Notes under the pieces: generated by a model
The model's database searches: none
Seen by the model: only the letters and a program-made list of their open reading frames with translations
Told to the model about the DNA's origin: nothing
DNA from: Anas platyrhynchos
Taxonomy: Eukaryota > Chordata > Aves > Anseriformes > Anatidae
Assembly (NCBI RefSeq): GCF_047663525.1
Contig: NC_092597.1
Coordinates: 23,442,501 to 23,506,500, forward strand
Direction of reading: 5' to 3'
Length of the DNA: 64,000 bases
Shown here: piece after piece, positions 38,420-54,400 of the stretch
Layout: each line of letters begins with the position of its first letter
How positions within the stretch are numbered: the first letter of the stretch is position 1
Made by a program: the position numbers and the translations under genes

Positions 38420-38954
38420 TAGTGAAGATGAGGAACACCAGTTTTGCAGAAAAGGATCTGTGGGTTATAGAGGTTTACAAACAGTGTCATAATCTTATGG
38501 AAAAAAGGTAAGAAATGTACTTCTAATGTCTTCCAGGTAAACAACTCCTTTCATTTGGAGGGAGGCAATGAAAATGTTATAGAGGTCTAGAAAATATGAC
38601 TTACAACAAAAGACTAACTGGAGAGAAAGGGAGGAGGCAGAAACAATATCTGCTAAAAATATAAAAATTGAAACCTCTGCGGGAAGGAAAAATCTGTTTT
38701 CTATGTCTTTGCTAGTAAGACAAAGGAAATGGACTTACCTTCCAGCAAGAAAGGTTCAGTTTTAGCATAAGAAAAAATGTTGCTAGTAACGAAAATGAAG
38801 CACTAATTAGATTTTTCAGTGAGGTCATCATTGACGGTGTTTAGTAATAGATGAGACAAACCTCTGTCAGAATGAAATAAGTAGCATTGATCCTGCCTTA
38901 GCACAGAGCATGGACTAAATGAATCCTAAAGATTGTTTCTAGGGCTATGGTTCT
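38420..38954 (+). repeat. Ancient diverged CR1 LINE fragment
   Basis: The stretch follows the layout of old amniote CR1/L3-type 3' ends: GAAAAGGATCTGTGGGTTAT at its start, a GGAGAGAAAGG segment, a block with AGACAAACCTCTGTCAG, then TGGACTAAATGAATCCTAAA and a terminal CTAGGGCTATGGTTCT. Many substitutions and small deletions separate it from the usual consensus, so it is old. The identification is from memory of the consensus; RepeatMasker would settle the subfamily. Confidence 0.6.
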
Positions 38955-39904
38955 TCCACTTGTTCTGAGCTTCTTGTGGATGAGGCTGTGGGCAGTAAAC
39001 AAGCCAGCCAGATCTATGTAAAGCTCAGATACTCCCACACTATATTGCCCTCACCTGTAGTCACAATGTTGGCAGCCTATGGTTGAGCTGTAACGTAAAT
39101 TTGAAACAAAATCACTAAACAAGGACTTTTTCAAATGGTTACTGTAGATATATTACAAGTGATTTAGGTGTTTCAAAGTGTTCCATAAGCCACTAAACTC
39201 TCCTAACAGCTCACTGATGCTGCAAGGTAAGCTTTTTGCTTTTTTTAGACACCAACTATGAAGTCCTCCTCACTCCTGTCCCTTCTTTTGCATTGTCTTT
39301 GGCATTTTCACACCTCACTGGGAGCTGATTTAGCTCAGTAACTCAGCAGAAAGCTTTCTTTCATTGGATCAGTTTTCTGTGAGGCTAAAACAGAATGAGT
39401 CCATAGATGGGTATAGATTGAATATGAGATTTGTGCAAGATGGATGGGGAGAAACTGAAGAAAGAATTGTTGGTAAATGGCCCTTTTTGGAGTCTGTGAA
39501 CTACTGGACCCATTGGTGTGATTTCACTTTAATTATTAGCTATGTACTTTGGAAAATGAAGTATGTGTGTTAGAGATACTGCATCCTACCTAAATTCTTG
39601 CTAACTCCTTTAGATTGATACCACATAAGTTGTTCCCCTTGTAAAAAACGTAACACCACCTCCTGGATCGCCAGCTTGAATTGGCAATTACTAATATTTT
39701 ACTAGAATACTCTCATTTATTTCCCACACATTCTGATGCTAGAATTGTCTTCCATTAGCTTTCCAATGCAATTTAGCCTGGAAATATTTTCAAAGATAGA
39801 ACAGTTTGAAGTTATAAAGTCACTGAAATACCTAAAATATCTATATCATCCGTTTTAAAACATTGGAGATACATCGTCACTTCTAGTCAGTAAATGAGGG
39901 AAAT

Positions 39905-40170
39905 TGTCAGGGAGTGTAGTGATAGGACAAGGGGTAATGGCTTTAAACTAAAAGAGGGTAGGCTTAGTTTAGATATAGGATGAAATTGAGGGTGGTGAGG
40001 AACTGGAACAGGTTGCCCAGAGGAGCTGTGGATGCCCCCTCCTTGGAAGCGTTCAAGGCCAGGTTGGATGGGGCTTTGAGCAATCTGGTACAGTGGGTGG
40101 TGTCCATGGGAAGGGGTTGGAATTAGGTGGTCTTTAAGGTCCCTTCCAACCCAAACCATTCTGATTCTAT
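39905..40170 (+). repeat. CR1 LINE 3' end, 5'-truncated
   Basis: This is a typical avian CR1 3' end: GTGATAGGACAAGGGGTAAT, GGCTTTAAACTAAAAGAGGG, a GGTGGTGAGGAACTGGAACA segment, AGGTTGCCCAGAGGAGCTGT, GTTCAAGGCCAGGTTGGATG, then GGTCCCTTCCAACCCAAACC and the ATTCTGATTCTAT tail. About 25 bases usually found before GAGGGTGGTGAGG appear deleted. The copy contains no intact reverse transcriptase. The tail repeat unit in place of poly(A) is diagnostic for CR1. Confidence 0.93.
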
Positions 40171-40510
40171 AACACTTTTCCTCAGCACAACGTCCTATTC
40201 CGTAAGACAGCATGTATTGAGAGTCTGTATGTAGCAGTGAGAAACCAAAGCCCCAAAAGATAAAATTTGTACTTCTAAGTAAGCTACAACAACCTAAGAA
40301 ACACTGATGCTGCTGAAATTCCTATCCGATGTCTTTCACAAATTGTAGGCAGAAGTAACAGTTCTTCCAAAGTAATCCAGAGATTTAATGTGCTCTGGTG
40401 TCTCAGTCCTAACTCAATGGTAGTCTCTTACTTGGAACAGCTGAAACCTTACTGCTTACTTCTGCTGTTGATTAATAAAAATTATTTATTACACAAATCC
40501 TTTCTGTTGA

Positions 40511-42141
<1,631 letters not shown>

Positions 42142-42243
42142 ATGGCAATTCAAGATATTGAAGCAATTCTAGGAGTTACAGGAGAAAACAAACTGAAATT
42201 GGAAAAAGAGCAACCTTCTGAAGCAGATGCTCTGAAAAAATAG
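42142..42243 (+). CDS. IQCH: IQCH terminal coding exon
   Basis: The coding part of the last exon encodes MAIQDIEAILGVTGENKLKL and EKEQPSEADALKK, then TAG at 42241-42243. AIQDIEAILG follows GETNFK of the previous exon as expected for IQCH, and the acidic, lysine-ended tail is low in structure. The eleven exons together give about 565 residues, a little over half of the roughly 1,030-residue family length. Confidence 0.94.
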   Translation: MAIQDIEAILGVTGENKLKLEKEQPSEADALKK

Positions 42244-43060
42244 TTAACTGAAGATGTTTAAGTGCCTTACTCTTTATGCTTCTGGAAATGCTTTCTCATC
42301 TGTAAGAACAGGTTTGGTTTTCCTTTCCTTTCACAAGCATTGGCTTGTGACTATTAACTGAGATCGTACATATCCATGATTTTTGAATGTGTTTAGAAGA
42401 ATATTCCTTATTTCATAAAAATGAACTTCAAAAGCAGAGGATCATAATAAATATCCCTGATATTCATATGGTGGATCCTGAGGTACAGTATTTGTTTTTA
42501 AAACCTTATTAATAGAATCAGAGCCTCTCAGGGAGAGGAGACAATGTACCTTGACCTGCAGAACGCAGACCTTTTAATTTTACCAAGTGATTCCTCCATC
42601 AGGCCTGCAACTTATAACTGACCTTATTGTATCTTCATAAAGTTGGGTTAATGAATATAAACAGTCCAGAAGATCCCTAGCTAATTCTCCCATTGGTTAG
42701 TTATCCTGACTGTTAACACCAGTGCCTTATACATCGTCTGAACTTCCAGGAATTGGATCTTGTTGTGCTTCTGTCTGCGAAACTGAAGAACTGTTTAGTA
42801 CAAAATGATACCTCTCTGTGGAAGGAATCTTTCTGAGTCAAATTCTGTCACTGATGTTACAAAATGAAAACGACACTTTCTTCTTTTATATGCCCCTGCA
42901 CGCACCTAGAGGTATCATGCTGTCTTTATTGCTGTATCAAATCAGCAGATCATACTAGATTGAAAGGAGTCGTCCTATGATCCTGAACTCCTTTGCAAAC
43001 CTATTGTCTTCTAAAATACAGGCTTCATGTTTCAAATAAAAATCTAAGTATTTTTGTTTA
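42244..43060 (+). other. IQCH: IQCH 3' UTR and possible polyadenylation sites
   Basis: AATAAA occurs at 42446-42451, about 200 bases after the stop, and again at 43035-43040, about 790 bases after it. The second is followed by a T/G-rich stretch (TTTTTGTTTAATTATT, TTTGTTCTTGTTCC), a better downstream element than the first has. The true mRNA end may be at either or both. Confidence 0.6.
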
Positions 43061-45690
43061 ATTATTATATATTTGTTCTTGTTCCTTTCTGACATGTCAT
43101 CTCAATATTGTTTGTTTTTACAGAAATTTTACACAGGTTTTTCTAATGTGAAATTCAGCCAATGAACAAACTTCCTAGAACTCTTTATGGTTAGAAATGA
43201 AAGTCTTTTTGGCTGTGGTAGGTACAACAATGATCTCTCACTTGCCGAGAAAATAATATGCCAAAAAGCATAGTGTAATTGTTCATTAGTTCTTCCACTA
43301 AGACAAGATATATTTGTCCTCTGTTTTTCTTTGAAGGGCTACACACAAGTATGTTGTTCTGACCTTTTCCTCTCTGCATTGATAATATACTCTCTCCTAT
43401 TTTAGTGCCAAGAAACTATTTCAGGAATTCTCACCTAGCTTCAAATCCAAGCTCTATTAATGTCCTAGTTTCTTCAATAAAAAAACAATATCCTGGGGGA
43501 AGAGGAGGCATACGAGAAGACGGCGGTATCAGCCAAGGAGTCAGTCAGTTTCTTAAGGGTTAAGGAAAATTATGCCTTGATCCAAGCCAGAACAACATAA
43601 GGTCTGAGAGGCTCATTAGTTCACTGGCACTTAATAGACTGCAGTGTCCTAGGAGTAAATGAAACCTGCACTTCCTTATGTCTTTGTTCTGTTCTGACAA
43701 AAGAAAACTGTACCTGTTTTTGCAGAGAACAAGTGATCTGAAAGTTCCCATGGTGAGAGAGATTTCTCAGTATGTGCAAAGTGTGAAATGTATTTCGAGG
43801 AAAAAAGTTTTTAATTACTATTAACACTTCTGAGCGTTGAGCTGATGGAAGGATTGAAACTGCTTTACAGTCTCTCACATTCAACTCCCATGCTGCTGGT
43901 GCCAAAAATGTATTTTATTTTTTTTTTTAGCAATACAGCAGCTATAAACTGAAGTTAAAATCTTCCCCCCAAAAGTCAGAAATATCGTTATGATTCTCCT
44001 GTTCAGATTAGTGGATTATTTATTCCCACTCATTAACAGAGTAACAAAGTTCTTGAACTGTAGCTGGAATTTTAGCACTATTCAGAACATGATCTAGGCT
44101 GGGAAGAAACAAAGCAAGTGGGAAATGTGGGAATCAAAAGAAAAAGGTGGCCCAGGTGTGTCTGCTTACCAGAAATTCCCAGAGAATTCTGCAGCTAATG
44201 ATTGCAAAGACCCAGGCTGATTCCCCAGCTGCTAGGGGTGGAGGAATGCATGTGGAATTACATGAGGGGAAGTGGGGATTGGCATCAACTGCAGGAGACA
44301 GACAATTAAAATAAAGGTTTTGTGCTTTTGATGGGCCAGGGCTGCAAATGAAGACGTGCATTCAGCTGATAGCATTTCATGGATCACAAAGGATATTTTA
44401 AACATATGCATTAAACAGGTTTTTGCAAGAATTGACGGAGTCCATAGCTTATGGATTACCCATTTGAGGTTGTTCTCCCCATTTTGTTGCCATCTGATAC
44501 TGCAAGTGCTTAGAAGCCTGTAGGTGCCTAGATGTTCACCCACACAGCTTCTCAGGCACATAAGATTGTTCAAGACTAGAAAAGGCCTCCAGGCAAAACA
44601 CACCAAGGGCCAACCTACCCATTTCAGTGTCCTTAGCTACATCTAGTCATATTACCTCTGTGTACAGGGCTATGAGCTGTTTAGGGTGCTGTGGTCCTGT
44701 CCTGTGGACTGTCACTCTGATCTTAGACACCGCAGCCGCGTGTGTCATGGCAATTGCATTTTTGTGGCTCCTGCTGTTGGCCTTGACAGTATTGATAGCT
44801 TGGCTGCTGTCAGCTATTTTGCAGTGTGCTTGGGAATACTCTCGCTCCTTCCTGCAGAGGCCCTGCCTCTTAACATTGACCCTGCAAACATTTTTGGAGC
44901 TAGAGAGAGAGCACCTCCACAGCAGAGGAATACAACACACAGATCTTTTTCTAACAGCCCAAGTTTCCACAATAGGATTTCTGGTCTTGCATACTTTTTA
45001 GGTGTGCAGTGTTTTGCTATGCATTTGTAAATACTGAAGCTACCTCATCCCATCTGTGGTACACGTTGTGTAAGGCACAATTACATTCTCTTAACCAGTG
45101 AAAGGTTCTGCTGCTGGAGGCTGAAGAAATTTTCCCTTCTTCATTCACGTTTAACAGAGAGCAAGGCAAAGCTAACTGCAAGGTATTGTGAAATAAATAC
45201 TTCTTTAAACCAAAGTAATTGTAAAACATTCACTTTATAGGCAATATATGCTTACTGGAGGTAATTTTGACCATGCAATATAATAGCAGAATATCACTGT
45301 CAGGATGCAATGCGTTAGTTCTGCCCTTCACCTCAGTGAACCAGTATCAGACTGCACCTTCTTTTCTCTCCTCAGTCACTGTTGCTACTAATAAAGGAAG
45401 ATATTAAAGCTAACTATATGCTCTATTAATTATAAGAAGGTGAACTTGAGTCAACTTTGTTACTGACGATGATTAATAATTGCTGGTTCTACACACATGT
45501 AGTACACTACAGTAAATAAACCGGGTACATCGTTGGGTAGTAATTGATTAATTAGCACATTCATACTACATAGCTCAATGGCTTACAATCGCTGAGTTTG
45601 AGATATTACTTGCGATTATTAAAAGGAAAAATCTGCCCCTACTTCCCAGCTTATTCTGTATGATTTTTTTCCCTCAAACAGAACACACAG
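43061..45690. other. Intergenic, IQCH to C15orf61
   Basis: About 2.6 kb of AT-rich DNA. It contains a probable antisense CR1 tail (44559-44660) and, after it, a stretch of 400 bases open on both strands (44627-45030) with one frame unusually hydrophobic. No expressed gene could be supported. Confidence 0.65.
44559..44660 (-). repeat. Possible CR1 3' end, antisense
   Basis: CATAAGATTGTTCAAGACTA then GAAAAGGCCTCCAGG and CCAAGGGCCAACC resemble the reverse complement of CR1 tails, which read CATAGAATCATT...GGAAAAGACCTC...AAGTCCAACC. The continuation (TTTCAGTGTCCTTAGCTACA) fits more loosely. The copy is short and diverged. Confidence 0.42.
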
Positions 45691-45802
45691 CGCTTCAACC
45701 CCGTGGCTTTTATTCCGATAAACCGCACAACGGGACACGGGCTGCGGATTTTAAACACTTTAAAGGGGATTGGGGCAGTCCAGACCCTCGTCAGCCCCCT
45801 GA

Positions 45803-47851
<2,049 letters not shown>

Positions 47852-48480
47852 AATCATGCCCTCAAGTACCTGTCATTTGGTGGGTTTTCGTGTTACTGCT
47901 GCTACAAATGTCTATTCCCTGTGACTAAAAGAGAATTGAAGGCAATTCTTTTTTCTTTTTTTTTTTTTTTTGTTTTTGCTGTGTATTCCTTTATTTAACA
48001 TGTCCTCAGGAAGCTTCACAGAATTTTTTGGTCATAAGAACAGGTTTATTTTTGCAGAGGTTAGTAAAGTTGAAAAAAGTAGAAGCCTCAGGAAAAGAAT
48101 AAGTATTTCTAAGGGTGTTATAATTTATATAAGTCGGTGACTAGAACTGTTGAACAAGCTTCTGATGATTTAAAAAAGAGAGGTGTGCCAACTTATAGGA
48201 CTGAATTGTAGCATGTGGGCAAGGAAACTGTGAATATATCAGACTTCTCAGAATGTCTCTGAAAACACTAAGCTGCTCAGATTTAGACTGATGACACGTT
48301 TTGTAATATATTAATTGTTGTATTTGCAAGAATGTTTGAATGAATCCACAGCAGCGACTCTTTACAACTGCCCGGAAGGCTTTTTGGAAAAGTATGCCCA
48401 ATAAGTTAAAAATGACTATTTGTATCTCATTTCTTCAAATGATATTTAAATAAAATATCTAAAATACATTTTATGTTTGT
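47852..48480 (+). other. C15orf61: C15orf61 3' UTR and polyadenylation signal
   Basis: AATAAA at 48449-48454 is followed within 30 bases by a T/G-rich element (TTTATGTTTGTTTTGTTTT), a good cleavage context. The implied 3' UTR is about 620 bases and contains a T-rich run at 47949-47977. Confidence 0.75.
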
Positions 48481-51400
48481 TTTGTTTTTTGTTTTACATT
48501 GTATTTGAATTCCAAATACCTTCATTACGTTGTCTTTTGTTTGCTTTATAGGTAAGTAACAAAACCAAAATAATCTAAAGATTTAGTCCTCTACAGTAAC
48601 TGAAAAATTGCTTTTTTTTTTTTTTTTAATTAATATGAATGAAAAGGATTCTACCCTCATTACCATCCAAAGCAATTGATTTCTTTAGCTGTAGTTGAGA
48701 GCAGGCAAATACAATGATGGAAAGACATAAACTCAGCTGGAAACCTAGGGAAAGAAAAAGCTTTAGGGAATTATTTGGATAGTGGAAAATAGGGATTTAT
48801 TAGATAATAAGCTCAAACAACAAAAACACCTGTACGGGATGTGTTACTGTTGCTTAGTTTTAATGCCAGCAAATAATGCTGTCTATTCTAAATGCCAAGT
48901 CTGGTGATGTAAGTTGATTGTTCCAATTTTCATAAGTAGGAAGATAAATGTAAAATGAGTAGGTACTGTTTTTGGAGGGTAATCACTATTCCTAAATAAA
49001 TTATCATCAAGCTATGGCTACAGTATAATGTAATTTAAATACTTTTTTTACTTAATTCCAGATAATGGAACTGTTTTCCACTTAATGAAGCAATACAGTT
49101 TTCTAAAAGCAACACTAAATAATGCTTTAATCAGAGAAACGCTTACGCTATTATATTTAATTTTGGCCAATACTCTTGATACAAGTTAAATGGGTCTCAG
49201 AGATGAAGATACAGTATTGTAAGAAGCCTCATTAATAATAAAAATGACTTAGTGTTGTTATTCTAGAACTGATTTTCACTGTATTGGATAAAGTTAAATA
49301 ACTGCAGCTCATAAGTTTAAAGTCAAATACTGCTCATTCATTGCTGCGGATCTTGTCAATATCTTGCTGTAAAGGTTTAGTCTCAACGCGAGGTTGATAA
49401 AATGGTTTTTAATTACCAGACTATAAATACAGCTCTTCATTGGAGTTGCACCTCCACTCACTGCAGCTTGTTTGATTTCTGATAATGTGTACTGCTGACT
49501 TTGCTTACCTGTTTTTCAATAAATGCAGGCAACGTGACTCCTTGTCCATACGGTGATGGGCAAGTCTCCTTAGAGAACATCTTTGACAAACTACCCTATT
49601 GATTACTGCAATTCTGTGCTGCTTGCAGCATTAAATAGAGACTTGATTTCTTGTTCAATGATCTCACTGTGTAACAATTAAGCAAATGTAATATTTTCTT
49701 GTATTACATGAAAATCAATAGACCTCTTGCTCTTATGAAGCTGATCATGCTAAAGGATGAACTGGAAGATGTCTGAGGGCAGAGTGCAAATATAGTCGTT
49801 CATTTGTTTCGTTAAGGCCTGCATGCGACCTGCTACAGTACATGAAATGGAAAATAGGCCATTTTTAAGGGGTAACACAAGTTATTAAATGATAATGAAA
49901 TCACTCAAATATGAATATCAACATCCTTCATTGCCTTCAAACAAAGGTAAAATACTTTGTCTCATTCTCCTAGCTATAAATGGGGGCTACTTAGCTTTGG
50001 CCTGAATGCAAGGTGGAGATGTTGATGGCCAAGCAGGCTCATAACATCTTGTCTGAAACATCTCTGTAAGGCTCTGGGGGATGTGGGAATGGCAAGGATG
50101 AGCGTGCACTTGTCCTGTGATGGCTCAGTGCTCAGCTGAAGCCTTGCTCTTTTGGCTTTCGAATCCTCATCGCTGTAAGCTATTGCCTTGGAGCTGTCAT
50201 GATGGTGCAGTTTCAGGAGAAGAGGCTCTTCTGTTGCAGGTTAGTCCAAATGTTTGACCTAAAGGGTGTCTCTAAAGTACGCTTTAAGGATGAGCTTCTA
50301 GCAGTTTAATTGTTCAGAGACGGATTTGTGTAGCACCTACCTGCATTCTCTTGCCTGTGAGGCCCTTCGGGGTTGTCCTGTAAACCCATGGCTTCAAGAG
50401 GCAAACTTGTAGGGACCCAGTCTTTAATTCCTCTGGTCCAGAATAGTTCACTCGTAGTTGTTTTACTTAGCGAGTTCCTTTTTCAGTGTATTATGCTATG
50501 CATACATTGTGTACGCAGCATATGCTTCCGTTGACAAATTTTTGTATAGAAGATTGAGTTACCAAGTGACCCTTCTCACTTTTTGTGGATTTCATCTGCT
50601 CCACTTCCTTTGAAACAAAGTGCAGTTTATCTTGTAACTCGTGCCTTAATTATCTCTCTACACTGTGTTCAAGGATGATGTTTAAATGAGTGAGAGATGA
50701 CATAAAAAGGCAGGGAGCTTTGTTTCACCTCCCTTAACAACTGTTTGGGATAAATGAAACCTTACTCTAAACCCAGAGGATCAGGTAGCTACTTCTTGTA
50801 GCAGACTTTTTAAACAGTAATGACTACTGGGGGCATCTTAGCCTAAATGAGTGCTTAGCATTACATCTTACCTAGGTCAATGGTCTCAGGTATCCAAGTT
50901 AAACTGTGTTACTGTAAATTAATGGAAAATGTAACTGCGCTTTGCTGAAAGATCAATGTCCAATAAAGGCTGCACAATCAAATCTTGTTGCAATGATTGA
51001 GGTCCTTAATTGCCTTTCAAAGATAAGGTGGTAATCAACATAGGTTTAACTGATCTTTTTTACCAGTTCAATTACATGCTAATGACTACAGCCAAGTCAG
51101 GATCTTTAACTACTTATACTTATTAAATCTTATGTTTGTAGTGAAAAATTACTTAAGCCACACAATCGATAAAGCCCAGGTCTTAATTACTATATTTCAC
51201 TTTTATACCTTTTTGTATGTTTGACAAATGTTTCACTAGAGACTGTGTAGCGCTAATGATAGTACCCCAAGAAATACAGTTTTCTGTTATTGTCTGCTTC
51301 TCCAAACCGTGTCAAGATGTGGGTGTTTTCATGGTGGTTTCAACAACATTTGCGACTACTAATGCAACTTACATTCTAGGCAGCTCATGGTACTTAAATA

Positions 51401-54400
51401 TATATATATATTTATGGATAATAGCACTGCTTTTATTGCTAGAAGATGTACTACCTGAAAACCTTCCCAGCAGACACAATTTCAACTTGAAGTTCCTAGC
51501 TTTCTTCCATTGTAAATGAATACTAGACTTAGGTACATCAAAGTACAGATGGCAGTGAAGTACAGATGGATGTTCCCAATTGTTTCTGGTTGGTACTTCA
51601 CATTGCCTCAAACATAAGTGTCTGTGTCCCTTCTTCTGCATCGCCCTCCTTTCCCTGGAGCACTTCACAGTGTTTTTTTTCCAGGAACCTGGAGCCACCT
51701 CCTTTCTTTGAGTTATGCAGCAGTTGGATCCCTCCACAACTTACTTTGTGCCTGAAATGCTGCAACTCTGAGTGCATAGAATCTTTTTTTCTTGTTTTTT
51801 GGATATTTGTCCTTACTCTCCAATGTACACCGTGAATGCTGAAAATCCAGAAAACTGCAGCAACCACCTTAGCCTGAATTTGAGTCAATGGTTTAAGAAA
51901 AAACGTCAGTCCTTTCTGAGCTCTTATGTGAAAGTGCAGTAACCAGCTCTGCCTTACTGAAAGCAGCTCTGGCTGCAGTAGGAAGGCAGGTGAATTACTC
52001 GTCGACAGAGAGGAAGGCTTTTTCCCCCCGTAACTTCTTGTTTAACTGCTGAGACTTGGGAGGCTGGAGAAGGGAAGGGGACCAATGGTTTTACATGTAG
52101 TACTTCTGGAGCCTGCAGGAAAATTTGGTGGAGGAAATGTTTCTTCTCTGACAAACAGACTGAGCAAATGAGACTGAGCAAGAACTGCTTCAGTGGCATA
52201 AAAGGAGTGGAGTTGCTTGCCTCAGCCTAATTCTGTTGAGATTTAAGTATTCTCAAACCTACTGACATTCCTTAGGCTACTAACACGTTTTGGAAAAGGA
52301 GAACAGGAATCTAGAGTTTGTTCTTCCTGCGCTCAAAAGAGAAGTGTTCCTGCATTTTGTCGCAGGCCTTATTGGTTGTGACAACTTAAAATCGATGGAA
52401 TAGGATTTATTGGAATCATTTTGTCAGCAAGAAAAATGAAGAAAAGTTTGAATTGACTAAATAGCCACCTTTGAAAAGCTAGCAGCACTATAAACACCCT
52501 GGTTGTCTAAATCTCTTTGCAAACCATAATTGTAGACTTCCCAGATGTATGCTATTCTTGAAAGAAACGTAGGCATTTCTTAATAGTTGAGTGCCCTTAG
52601 GCTTCTGATTTACACCAACTTTGCCAGAAACAAAGGAGATTCTGCTTCATATATTATTTACTTCAGCCATTTAAATTAAATTGGCTTTGCTGTAACTCCT
52701 TAATCATGTTCGCTACAGAAAAGGAAGTTGTCTTGGTATTATTCTGAAACACACAGTTACAGAAGTGGATGACATGTCGTGTGCTCTTGGGCTACTTCAT
52801 TCAGCTGAAATGTGCCAACAAAAAGTGGCAATTCAGGGGTTGCAGGAAGGGGAATGCAAAATAGAAATCATCACTAATACATTCCAAGTTTAGTTAAAGG
52901 TATTTTGGTTTCTAGAAAAGAATAAGATGGTATTACTGTGTTTGCAATTAAGTCTTTTAAATAAAGCATGTGTGCAGTGGAACACCAAAATTTGCATTAA
53001 TGATTGGGAAACTCAGTGTAAATTATTGACCTTTGTGAATTAGAAAGTGAATAAACGCAGCCGAAATAAAGAAGGCTCATGTATCACAAACTATTTATTA
53101 CTCAGAGATGAGTGTAGTCTGACCTTAATTATTTATGCTAATACATCATCATGTTCTAGTAAATGCACTGCAGTACGTTCTTAGAAAGAAAAACGTATTT
53201 TTTATTTGCAGTCCACATAATGAGAGCTTTCTGCAGTGTTGCGAGAGGTCACGATTTTTGTCTGTGCTCAAGAACCCATCCAGATTATTAACATTTGCAA
53301 TGAGGCGGTTGTCTTGCAGAAAAGCCAAATATATATTTATTCCGCATTTAGAAAATAGAGAGGAAGCCACTAGATTTGAGATGATGGAGTACTTTGTGTT
53401 ATACTTAAGACAGTTCGGATGCATTATGGTTGCTATTTGCTTGGTAAGGTAGAATATGTATGGCTTAGATTTTAATAGCAATTGCATCACTTTAAGCACA
53501 GTTTATGAGCCCTGTACTAGTTCATTATAAAACTAATTTATTACTTGCGATGATATTAATAACCCTAATAGAGTTAAAACTGTAAAACACAATTCAAAGC
53601 AGTCCTTTGGACAACAAGTGACTGAGGAAACTTTCAATTTTCAAATGCAAATTTTGAAATACTGTTCTAAAGAACACTTGAAATTTTTGACTAAAATTAT
53701 AACTATTGCAAAGTCAAATCTACTTCTCAGAAGAAGAAATGCCATTAGATACAGTTGCTATACGCTTAGTGATTCATGGGGCTGGTTATACACATGCTTT
53801 GTGATGTATGAATTATTTAGTAAGAAAAATCACAATAATTTTGTTGTTACTCAAGAATTTATAGGTTGACAGAAACAATTATACAGACCCTGAAGCTGGT
53901 CTGGTGTAGTACAGTAATATCATTAACTATACACAGCCATTTTTGCTCAATCCAAGTGGTTGAGTTTGTGCTGCAGTTTTTCAGTAATTGTGCATCATAT
54001 CTAGCGTTTAAACAATATTAATTTTATTATGCATGAAACGTGCCTGTATTCTTTAAGGTATGTTCATAATTTCAAGCAAGAGCTTTAAACATCAAATTTA
54101 TGGCTTTGTTTTTTTTTGTTTTTTTTTTCAACTCAAAATGAATTTATGATGATGAGGAGTTTTAATAGATCTGTTTAAGGCTGGATTCTGCTCCCACTGA
54201 ATTGAAAATAAGATAATTCATGTCCTGAGTTTTGGTTCGCAAACAGCCCTTTGCCTCTCAGTGGCATTGATTTGTGTCCGGAGGCTCTGAGCACTGAGTT
54301 TCTGCCTGTTTAAACCCCTGCAAAATGACTGAGGAGCAGTGGGAAGGCCTGGAAGGGAGGCAGCTTGTTTTTTGCAAGTTTTCAGAGCAGGTTTTAAGGG

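Noticed and set aside
51369..51888. Open frames of 89 to 122 codons on both strands
   Set aside because: Intergenic, overlapping on both strands, with no start context or known similarity.
53135..53499. 105-codon + and 116-codon minus frames
   Set aside because: AT-rich, overlapping on both strands, with no recognisable motif.
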